Shown here piece by piece: positions 1 to 6,010 of a stretch of DNA of 14,370 bases (position 1 is the stretch's first letter; the number at the start of each line of letters is the position of its first letter). The translations under genes were made by a program, and so were the position numbers. A model generated the notes under the pieces. It was not told the origin of the DNA, made no database searches, and worked only from the letters and a program-made list of their open reading frames with translations. Source of the stretch: JAFAGX01 sp035623255 (GTDB lineage Bacteria; Acidobacteriota; Terriglobia; Terriglobales; Acidobacteriaceae); assembly GCA_035623255.1 (NCBI GenBank), contig DASPTU010000078.1, positions 1 through 14,370 of the forward strand, in the 5' to 3' direction.

Positions 1-1982
1 TGCCAGATCAGCGAAGGCCAGGCGTTGTTCAGCATCCACTGAATCACACCGGTGGAGGTGTATTTGTTGCGGCTATACGCTTCGTACATCGCCCGGATGC
101 CCTCGTAGGTCATTAATTGCGATTTGAGGGCATAGTCTTGAACGCTTTGAGCTGTGCCATACCTCGCGTTGAGGGCGTCGTTGAAAACGTGGACATTTTT
201 GAACGACCCGCCTCCCGCGTGGTAGTTCCAGTAATCATCGATGGGCCACAGATGATCTTTCGGCAAGAATTGTTCCAGGCTTTCGATGGGCGGTACGGCC
301 GGGCCGGGGCTGGTCTCGGTATTGAAGCCATAGGCGCCGCCGCAACCACCTTCGCTGCAGGCAGTCGGCGACGGACGCGTCAGGGAATTCTCAAACCAGT
401 AAGAGGGCGCGACATATTCATACGGCCCGGTCATTTTCACGCCGCTCGGCCCGGAGAATGCGGCCGGCTTGGAAGTCGCCGAGGAGACGATTGGGTTTGG
501 CCAAAGTGCCTGCTTTTCGACGTCGAGATACATTTGCTCGACATCCGGCGGAGGCGGGTTATCACTGCCATTCATCCACATCACCAGGCTGGGATGACCA
601 CGGAGGCGGTAGATCTGCGAGATTAGTGACTCTTTCGCGATTTGATAATCTGCATCCGACCACTTCGACCAATGCTCCCAATGATCGCAACAACACCAGC
701 CTGCCATGATCAAGATTCCCAGGCGATCGGCATTCTCGAAGAAGTCGTCGCGCTCAAGTTTTCCCTCTAGTCGGACGGTATTGAGGCCCATGTCGCGCAC
801 GTACTTAAATTGATCGTCAATATTCTTGACGTCGTACCGGAGCAGCATGTCGGACGAATAGCCACCGCCGCGGATCAGAAGGCGCTTGCCGTTGACTTTG
901 AAGACGCGATTATTGCTTTCGTTGAGCTCGGAGGTAATTTCGCGGATTCCGAAATGCGAGTCGGCAGAATCAGAAATGTGGCCGTCGGCGACGAACTCGA
1001 CATGCAGGGGATACAAGTCTGGCGTGCCCATCTGAGCGGGCCACCAGAGACGGGGGTTGAGAACGTTTAGCTGCGAAAATTTGTCCGGGGTAAAGGCAAC
1101 GTCCTTGATCTCGTGCGGTCCGAGTTCCACTGCCTGCTCGAACGCGATGTTCTCAATTCTCGCTCCCACAGTGCCCTTTACCGCTTGATCGGTGGCGTTC
1201 TTCAGTTGCGCAGTGACGGTGAGTTGCGCGACATTATTCTGCGGTGAATTCAAATGGGAGATCACGGCCGGATATCCCACAGCGACTGGGCCGGAGGTCT
1301 TTACGCTTACGCCACGCCAGAGGCCCATGTTCTTGTCCGGCGGAGCCGGGTTCCAGTCAACGAAGGTGATCGCTAGATCATTCTGTCCGGGGGCCCAGAC
1401 TTGAACCGCAACGACATTTTCTTCACCGAGGCGCGCCAGGTCAGTGATATTGAATTCATAAGTTCTCCAAGCTCCGGCTACTTGGTGAAGGTTGGCAATC
1501 TGAATGCCGTTGAGCCAGATGTTCGCACGATAGTTGATCCCGTTGAAGTCAAGCCAGATGGTCTTACCCTTGTAGCCGACCGGAAGGGTAAAGGCCTTGC
1601 GATACCACCACGCTACTGCAAATGGGCTGTCCGGCTCCATCGCGTAATTTGAAAAATTGGCACCGATGGGATAAGTCATTCCGGGAAGCTGTTGCAGGTT
1701 CATGCCGAAATCCGGATCGGGATAGACCTTTTGCTTGACCAGAGCAGCAACCACAGTTGTGGGCACCGTCACCGTGTACCACCCCTTCGGCTGGTAGGAT
1801 GGTTTGGAAATCACATCGCCGGTCTCACCCACCTTGCCGGACCACTGGAGGTTCCATCCATCGGAGAGGGCACTCGTAGCTGAATTCTCGGTTGCCGCCT
1901 TGGGGTCTTGTGCGAAGACTGAAGAAGTGCAGAGAAGAAGTGCAGAGACAAACGATGTAAAGGTAAGAGCTCGAGTTTTCAT
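1..1982 (-). CDS. Secreted GH2 exo-beta-D-glucosaminidase (CsxA-like), 3' end missing
   Basis: Reading leftward from the ATG at 1982-1980 gives 660 codons without a stop, open at the window edge. Residues 1-24 are a signal peptide (MKTRALTF..., A-Q-D cleavage region). A jelly-roll sugar-binding region, an Ig-like region and a TIM barrel follow, the order of glycoside hydrolase family 2. The barrel carries the signature of the exo-glucosaminidase subfamily: VRLEGKLE (E406), MNGSDNPP with D474 where other GH2 enzymes have Asn-Glu, TGPYEYVAPSYW, and GFNTETSPGP with E556. In the characterised enzyme CsxA of Amycolatopsis, the matching Asp is the acid/base and the Glu is the nucleophile, and E394 helps bind the substrate amine; mapping E406 to it is inference. 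The predicted reaction is release of GlcN from the non-reducing end of chitosan oligomers outside the cytoplasm. An AAGGAA ribosome site lies 8 bases before the start. CsxA is about 1030 residues, so a substantial C-terminal part is missing here. beta-Mannosidase is the main alternative but fits the Asp motif poorly. Confidence 0.9.
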   Translation of the reverse strand, partial: MKTRALTFTSFVSALLLCTSSVFAQDPKAATENSATSALSDGWNLQWSGKVGETGDVISKPSYQPKGWYTVTVPTTVVAALVKQKVYPDPDFGMNLQQLPGMTYPIGANFSNYAMEPDSPFAVAWWYRKAFTLPVGYKGKTIWLDFNGINYRANIWLNGIQIANLHQVAGAWRTYEFNITDLARLGEENVVAVQVWAPGQNDLAITFVDWNPAPPDKNMGLWRGVSVKTSGPVAVGYPAVISHLNSPQNNVAQLTVTAQLKNATDQAVKGTVGARIENIAFEQAVELGPHEIKDVAFTPDKFSQLNVLNPRLWWPAQMGTPDLYPLHVEFVADGHISDSADSHFGIREITSELNESNNRVFKVNGKRLLIRGGGYSSDMLLRYDVKNIDDQFKYVRDMGLNTVRLEGKLERDDFFENADRLGILIMAGWCCCDHWEHWSKWSDADYQIAKESLISQIYRLRGHPSLVMWMNGSDNPPPPDVEQMYLDVEKQALWPNPIVSSATSKPAAFSGPSGVKMTGPYEYVAPSYWFENSLTRPSPTACSEGGCGGAYGFNTETSPGPAVPPIESLEQFLPKDHLWPIDDYWNYHAGGGSFKNVHVFNDALNARYGTAQSVQDYALKSQLMTYEGIRAMYEAYSRNKYTSTGVIQWMLNNAWPSLIW

Positions 1983-2032
1983 ATTGAAAGTTCCTTCGCG
2001 CGGAAACAGAAACATACAGCCCCGCGAAACCT

Positions 2033-2048
2033 CCCAAACCGGTTTGGG
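2033..2048. promoter_or_regulatory. Perfect 16-bp palindrome, LacI-family-like operator before the GH2 gene
   Basis: CCCAAACC followed directly by GGTTTGGG is an exact inverted repeat with a central CG, the form typical of LacI/GalR-family operators (AAACCGGTTT core). It sits 51 bases upstream of the GH2 start and 112 bases upstream of the divergent DUF4440 gene, so it is best placed to control the glycosidase. A second, shorter inverted repeat lies between it and the GH2 start: TTCGCG at 1995-2000 and CGCGAA at 2023-2028. No LacI-type regulator gene is in the window. Confidence 0.5.
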
Positions 2049-2159
2049 TGACTATGAAAACATTAAGACAAGTCCATTAGATAATCACGTTTATTAATAC
2101 GTTTCAATAGCTGATTTTGAATGGTAAGCTAAGGGAAAAATGCCGAGGGAGAAGAGTAG

Positions 2160-2642
2160 ATGCAAACTCCATGTCAGACCGTGATCTGCTTTTGTGTTGC
2201 TGGTTTGCTGTTCGGGTCGTTAACAGCGGAGGCTCGCGACGCCGCGAGCGAACAACTTAACGATTCCTCGTTGCGTCAGGAACTGATCGAGTTACAAAAA
2301 GCTTTTGTAAACGCCCAGGAGCGCGGCGATGCAGAATACGTCAAAAAAGCAGTTGCCGAGGATTTCGTCGCCATTGAAACGAATGGCAGCACCAGTGAGA
2401 GATCAGAGTTCGTACGCGTTGAGCGTCCCGAGCGGCCGGGACCATCTCCGATTCTGTACGACTTTAACATCATACAACTCGATGAAGACTGCGCCGTTCT
2501 CACTTACAGGGCAGTATTTCGCGCCAGCCAGTTGGAGCGATACCAGCACGTGAGTGACACCTGGGTGAAAGAAGACGGCGAGTGGAAGCTAAAGTTCCAG
2601 CAGAGCACCATAAACCTCTGGAGTGCGCATGACCTCGATTGA
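2160..2642 (+). CDS. Secreted NTF2-like (DUF4440/SnoaL-type) protein
   Basis: The protein has 160 residues. Residues 1-25 look like a signal peptide: a hydrophobic stretch ICFCVAGLLFGSLTA followed by AEA-RD. The mature part has the NTF2-like cone-fold pattern: a helix 'ELQKAFVNAQERGDAEYVKKAVAEDFVAIE', a strand pair around 'DFNIIQLDEDCAVLTYRAVF', and the closing 'SDTWVKEDGEWKLKFQQST', which is the usual ending of DUF4440 proteins (W, G-x-W-K). Such proteins bind small molecules or act as minor enzymes; no specific substrate can be read from the sequence. GAGGGAG at 2145-2151 is a good ribosome site 8 bases before the ATG. It is divergent from the GH2 gene and stands alone, since 300 bases without a gene follow it. 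Confidence 0.8.
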   Translation: MQTPCQTVICFCVAGLLFGSLTAEARDAASEQLNDSSLRQELIELQKAFVNAQERGDAEYVKKAVAEDFVAIETNGSTSERSEFVRVERPERPGPSPILYDFNIIQLDEDCAVLTYRAVFRASQLERYQHVSDTWVKEDGEWKLKFQQSTINLWSAHDLD

Positions 2643-2945
2643 AGGCACAGGGCACGCTGAGCGGCCTTCTGCTGGATGCTAAGAACATCGAGAACCTCTA
2701 CCGAACGATCGGGGGCCGCAAGGTATCCTATTCAACCTCAGGGATTTGGAAAGAGTTCGTTCGCCACGATTTAACAAAACTCCTGGTTTCAGACACTTGT
2801 CACATCGGCAGATCAACCGATCCTGTGGGGCGGTCGCGCTGAAGATCACGAAGAAATCCGGCGACTGTCACGTCCTCAGGTTACGGCAATCACAGCACCT
2901 TGCGAACAGCACGACTATAAAGAAAGTGGACGCTCGGAGGCATCT
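2643..2945. other. Intergenic stretch without a recognisable gene
   Basis: I see no convincing coding sequence on either strand. The only open frames are short, begin at poor starts such as TTG 2639 or cross into osmC, and give no family resemblance. A 5-bp stem, ATCGG at 2804-2808 with CCGAT at 2817-2821, is too weak to call a terminator. The right end holds the osmC ribosome site, GGAGG at 2936-2940, and presumably its promoter. Confidence 0.5.
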
Positions 2946-3392
2946 ATGATTCGCAGCGCAACAGCAATATGGAAGGGCAGCCCGGCAGCCGGCGAAGGAT
3001 CGGTCTCGACCTCGAGCGGCATTGTGTCCAAGGCCTTGTACTCGTTCGGCTCAAGCACCGGAAATGAGCCTTGCACCAGCCCCTCGGAGATGTTAGCAGC
3101 GGCGGTCGCGTCCTGCATGTCGCTCATCATCACTCAAGAATTAGCGAAGCTGGGAGTAAGAACCCAGTTCGTGAAAACGGAGTCTGAGCTGACCCTGGAA
3201 GAACACAGGGGACGATGGCACATTAGCGGGATCGAACTACGCGCATCGACAGCCCTTCCCGAACGGGATGAGGAAAAGTTCCAGAGTGCATGCAAGACTG
3301 CCAAGACGAAGTGCCCAATCTCCCACGCGCTGAATGTGCCGATTAAGCTGATTGCGACGCTTGTGCCAGAGGAACACCCGGTTCTGGCCTGA
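2946..3392 (+). CDS. osmC: OsmC-family peroxidase (organic hydroperoxide resistance)
   Basis: The protein has 148 residues; E. coli OsmC has 143. The order of motifs matches OsmC: ATAIWKG at the N-terminus, GEGSVSTSSG, then PSEMLAAAVASCMSL with the peroxidatic Cys57 and conserved Glu48, and KTKCPISHAL with the resolving Cys123. OsmC proteins are cytoplasmic dimers that reduce organic hydroperoxides with a Cys pair recycled by thiols such as lipoyl-dependent systems; that chemistry is family knowledge. Two further cysteines, C43 and C116, lie near the redox pair. GGAGG ends 5 bases before the ATG, so the start is well supported. It appears monocistronic; the next gene begins 77 bases on. Confidence 0.92.
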   Translation: MIRSATAIWKGSPAAGEGSVSTSSGIVSKALYSFGSSTGNEPCTSPSEMLAAAVASCMSLIITQELAKLGVRTQFVKTESELTLEEHRGRWHISGIELRASTALPERDEEKFQSACKTAKTKCPISHALNVPIKLIATLVPEEHPVLA

Positions 3393-3469
3393 CAGAAACC
3401 GATTCGTGGCCAGTGCCGTAGTACGAAAGTCTGTTCAATGTAAGCAATGCTGGTTTAGTGAGGCAATCA

Positions 3470-3658
3470 GTGAAATCGAAAGTAGCTGAGTCTAAGAAAC
3501 CGGAATCCGAGGTCAAGAGTCCCTCTGTGTGCATCATTTGTGGCAAGCCCGCCACTCGCAAAGTGGACGGAGACCCCAGCTGTGAGGAACACGTCGAACT
3601 GGTCTATCAGGATCAGCTCGAGAAGTACACTCAGCAGCACATGGGTGATCGTGATTAG
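3470..3658 (+). CDS. Small Cys/His zinc-ribbon-like protein, 62 aa, function unknown
   Basis: I choose the GTG at 3470 because GAGG (3460-3463) sits 6 bases before it; the in-frame GTG at 3458 has no ribosome site. The charged, lysine-rich N-terminus leads into VCIICGKPATRK...PSCEEH, a C-x2-C-x13-C-x2-H set (C21, C24, C38, H41) that could hold one zinc ion. The C-terminus, VELVYQDQLEKYTQQH, is a likely amphipathic helix. No signal peptide or membrane segment is seen, so it is probably cytoplasmic. It resembles the small zinc-knuckle proteins common in bacterial genomes, but I cannot assign a family. It follows osmC by 77 bases and could be read through from it. Confidence 0.6.
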   Translation: MKSKVAESKKPESEVKSPSVCIICGKPATRKVDGDPSCEEHVELVYQDQLEKYTQQHMGDRD

Positions 3659-3752
3659 TTCCTGGCCCGAAGGACCTGCCAAAGCTGTTGGTTCGCCGCG
3701 GAATTTCTTTCCTGTCTCCCGCGTTGCCAGTAAAACAGAGCCCGCCTAAGAT

Positions 3753-3773
3753 GGTTAACCAATAACGGTTATT
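3753..3773. promoter_or_regulatory. Two adjacent palindromes before the secreted protein gene
   Basis: GGTTAACC (3753-3760) is a perfect 8-bp palindrome. It is followed immediately by AATAAC-G-GTTATT (3761-3773), a perfect inverted repeat of 6-base arms. The pair ends 27 bases before the ATG at 3801, where a repressor could overlap the promoter. No -35/-10 pair is convincing. The rest of the gap 3659-3800 shows nothing else. Confidence 0.3.
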
Positions 3774-3800
3774 CTGATTCGCCGTATTGGAGAGAAATCC

Positions 3801-4229
3801 ATGGTGACACACCAGCAATGTGGCAAATTTGTGTTTTCAGTCGCCCTAAGCATTCTGTGGGCAGGTATGGCGTGCTGGGCGCAGAGTCGGACGCCACCGA
3901 ACCCGCACGATGTTCCGGTCATGGACGGACAGGCCGGCCCTTGCTCCGTGTCGTTCACCGTGACAGATGTGAACGGGGCCCCAGTTTACGATGCGAAAAT
4001 ACGTGTACACATCGAGTACGGCTTTGCGGGAGTGCGGCGACTCGATCTGGAGGCCGCTACCAACATCGATGGCAAGGCGCAGTTCAAAGGCTTGCCAAAG
4101 AAGGTCAAAGGTCAACTGCTGTACTTCAATGCGATCAAAGGTAAGGTTGAGGGCTCGGCAACCTTTGATCCGTACAAGGCCTGTGGCGGAGAGAATGACT
4201 CCATCGTGCTGACGGAAAATGAATCCTGA
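3801..4229 (+). CDS. Secreted protein with carboxypeptidase-regulatory-like domain
   Basis: The protein has 142 residues. The first 27 form a signal peptide (hydrophobic FVFSVALSILWAGMAC, cleavage near WAQ-S). The mature part begins with a Pro-rich linker and then 'CSVSFTVTDVNGAPVYDAKIRVHI...ATNIDGKAQFKGLP', the classic V-T-D-x-x-G-x-P-V...T-x-x-x-G-x-x-x-F-x-G-L-P pattern of the transthyretin-like CarboxypepD_reg fold. C48 and C128 bracket the domain and may form a disulfide. Such one-domain proteins are abundant in acidobacterial genomes and usually act in binding or as modules of surface complexes; the partner is unknown. GGAGAG at 3789-3794 lies 6 bases before the ATG. Confidence 0.75.
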   Translation: MVTHQQCGKFVFSVALSILWAGMACWAQSRTPPNPHDVPVMDGQAGPCSVSFTVTDVNGAPVYDAKIRVHIEYGFAGVRRLDLEAATNIDGKAQFKGLPKKVKGQLLYFNAIKGKVEGSATFDPYKACGGENDSIVLTENES

Positions 4230-4349
4230 TTTACGCCAATGTGAGTCGTCTGTTGCGGTTTTATCTGTTCACAATTCTTTGCGGCGATATTGCAACAAAC
4301 TCATCTCATCAATTACTCCGGCGGCTAACTGGTCTCTTAGAGGAACATC

Positions 4350-4709
4350 ATGCAGAAGGTAAACATCGCGCAGAAGTTTGCTCAGATCCACGAGTACTGG
4401 AAACCATACATCGCCGCTGAACTCAACGGACAACAAGTCAAGTTTGACAAATTGAAGGGCGAATTTGTTTTCCACCATCATGAAAACGAAGATGAGCTGT
4501 TTCTGGTTGTGAAAGGGCGGTTCCGAATGGAATTCCGCGACCGGCAGGTGTGGATCGAAGAAGGCGAGTTTATTGTGGTACCGCGCGGCGTCGAGCACCG
4601 TCCGGTAGCAGACGATGAATGCTGGATCCTGCTGTTTGAACCGTCATCGACTCTGAACACGGGAAATGTGGTGAATGAACGCACGCTGCGCGAGTTGAAG
4701 CGTGTTTAG
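4350..4709 (+). CDS. Single-domain cupin (Cupin_2) metal-binding protein
   Basis: The protein has 119 residues. Both cupin motifs are intact: motif 1 is 'FVFHHHENEDELFLVVKG' with H42, H44 and E49 as probable metal ligands, and motif 2 is 'EGEFIVVPRGVEHRPVAD' with H83. This is the compact beta-barrel of the Cupin_2 family, in which members act as small isomerases, dioxygenases or sugar- and metal-binding proteins; the substrate cannot be read from sequence. There is no signal peptide, so it is probably cytoplasmic. AGAGGA at 4339-4344 lies 5 bases before the ATG. It is preceded by a 120-base gap and followed by 338 bases without a gene, so it is probably transcribed alone. Confidence 0.88.
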   Translation: MQKVNIAQKFAQIHEYWKPYIAAELNGQQVKFDKLKGEFVFHHHENEDELFLVVKGRFRMEFRDRQVWIEEGEFIVVPRGVEHRPVADDECWILLFEPSSTLNTGNVVNERTLRELKRV

Positions 4710-5047
4710 TCGCAGGCGGGGCTCAGATAACTGCAACGCTAAACTCTTATGTTGCTGGGATTTTTCGGGAGTCCCAAAATTTGGGATAATCACCCTCCGT
4801 TGAACTCATTCCTGGACACAACCCGGCGTTCTTCGCCAGGTTTCCGAATGCAGGTCTGGGAATTGCGAGAATCCAATAGCACTTAAGAGCCATTCATTCT
4901 CACCAAAGACGCCTCCCTTGGTGTATGTGGCGACGGGTATATGCATCGACCTTCCGTACCCTAGGAAACCACCGGTCCGCGCGGGAACATAGAAGCTCGG
5001 AAATTTGCTGGCCGAACGCCCTCCCTCAATGCTGAAAGTCCAAGCCT
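4710..5047. other. Long gene-free leader region with three inverted repeats
   Basis: No coding frame on either strand is convincing. The stretch holds TCCCAAA-A-TTTGGGA (4772-4786, perfect 7-base arms), AACCCGGCG/CGCCAGGTT (4820-4842, 9-base arms with one mismatch and a TTCTT loop) and CACCAA/TTGGTG (4901-4923, perfect 6-base arms). GATAAT at 4785-4790 overlaps the first repeat and resembles a -10 box, but I see no good -35. If transcription starts there, the protease mRNA would carry a 5' leader of roughly 250 bases. The second repeat lacks a T-tract, so it is a weak terminator for the cupin gene. Confidence 0.4.
4772..4786. promoter_or_regulatory. Perfect 15-bp inverted repeat, possible operator
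   Basis: TCCCAAA and TTTGGGA flank a single A. The right arm runs into GATAAT, a -10-like element, so a bound repressor could block a promoter pointing at the protease gene. The half-site TCCCAAA also occurs as one arm of the palindrome at 2032-2048, with different spacing; this may be chance. Confidence 0.3.
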
Positions 5048-6010
5048 ATGATCGAGAGCGACGCACGGGGTCAGGAAGAGTCGGTCTGCGGTGCCTGGCA
5101 AGGAACGCTGCAGGCAGCGTTGGGAGTATTCCTGCTGGCCATCGTTGCTCTGGTCGCCCATTACTATCCCACCAGCAACTCGACTGAACTCGAACAACAA
5201 CTGCAAACCCTAAACCATGAAGTTCAGCAGCTAAAGCAAGAGCAGACGATGCCCGAGCTGGTGCTGAACCGCTACCGCGACTCGATCTGCTACATCTACG
5301 GCGTATATCAGGTAGGGTTCGACGGACATCCGCCCGAGTTTAGAGCGCGGGTTTCCGGAAGTGGGTTTGTCGTTGCCAACGGATTTCTGGCGACCAATCG
5401 GCACGTTGCCGAACCGTGGTTTCAGGACCCCGATTCGGCCGTTTTGATCCGAAAGGGCGCCAAACCACATCTGGAGAAACTGCTGGCCTTTTTCCCGGGC
5501 CTGCCGCAACCGATTAACGTCACCGCGGCGGCCTTGTCGGCGGAAGGAGACTTGGCAGTCCTGCATATCGAGGATTCCCAGGCCGTGCGCCGGCTCCGGC
5601 CCCTGCCCCTGGCCGAGAATCCCCCCAACCCGGGTGAATTGGTTTCAGTCGTCGGATATCCCATGGGCGTGCTGGGGATGGTGGCGAAGTCTCCGCCGGC
5701 GATATACGAGAGGCTGGCGTATCGCCGCGACGATCAGGGCGCAGCCAGCGAGTTGGCAGCTCTTTCCTTGATTCGGCCCTCGGCCACCTGCGGGCACTTA
5801 GGAGATGTGGTTGGTGACAAGTTGATTTATGACGCCCCCACGGCCCATGGCGCCAGCGGCGGCCCAGTCTTCAATTCTCAAGGTGAAGTGCTCGGAGTTA
5901 ACGCTGCTTATCTCGATGGCTTTTCGGGCGGTACGCTGGGAGTTTCGGTTCGAGCGCTCAAGCCATTGATCCTGACGGCAGAAGCTAACAACCGACGTAA
6001 ACTACCCTAG
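5048..6010 (+). CDS. Membrane-anchored trypsin-like serine protease (S1C/HtrA-like, no PDZ)
   Basis: The protein has 320 residues. A short cytoplasmic tail is followed by one membrane segment at about residues 20-40 (TLQAALGVFLLAIVALVAHYY), then a predicted coiled coil at 45-67 (ELEQQLQTLNHEVQQLKQE). The protease domain follows, with a full triad: H119 in ATNRHVAEPW, D168 in EGDLAVLHI and S270 in GASGGPVFN. DegP/HtrA relatives carry one or two C-terminal PDZ domains; here the chain ends about 50 residues after the catalytic serine, so PDZ is absent. It is expected to face the periplasm and to cleave or survey unfolded proteins there; this is inference from the family. The ATG at 5048 is the first start after an in-frame stop; the ribosome site (GAAAG, 9 bases upstream) is weak. 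It converges with clc, and both stop codons share the CTAG at 6007-6010. Confidence 0.85.
   Translation: MIESDARGQEESVCGAWQGTLQAALGVFLLAIVALVAHYYPTSNSTELEQQLQTLNHEVQQLKQEQTMPELVLNRYRDSICYIYGVYQVGFDGHPPEFRARVSGSGFVVANGFLATNRHVAEPWFQDPDSAVLIRKGAKPHLEKLLAFFPGLPQPINVTAAALSAEGDLAVLHIEDSQAVRRLRPLPLAENPPNPGELVSVVGYPMGVLGMVAKSPPAIYERLAYRRDDQGAASELAALSLIRPSATCGHLGDVVGDKLIYDAPTAHGASGGPVFNSQGEVLGVNAAYLDGFSGGTLGVSVRALKPLILTAEANNRRKLP

Noticed and set aside
117..626. Plus-strand open frame of 169 codons
   Set aside because: It lies wholly inside the GH2 gene on the other strand, whose translation has clear family motifs; this frame has none.
2639..2842. Open frame from TTG overlapping the end of the DUF4440 gene
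   Set aside because: It has a weak start and no ribosome site, family resemblance or signal peptide.
3390..3392. OsmC stop TGA as a possible selenocysteine codon, given selC in the window
   Set aside because: OsmC is already full length with both redox cysteines. Read-through would add 19 codons without a useful motif, and I see no SECIS-like hairpin directly after the TGA.
3818..4144. Second reading frame over the secreted protein at 3801-4229
   Set aside because: The other frame has a ribosome site, signal peptide and recognisable domain; this one has none.
4820..4842. Hairpin as the rho-independent terminator of the cupin gene
   Set aside because: It lies 111 bases past the stop, has a mismatch in the stem and no T-tract; kept only as an inverted repeat.
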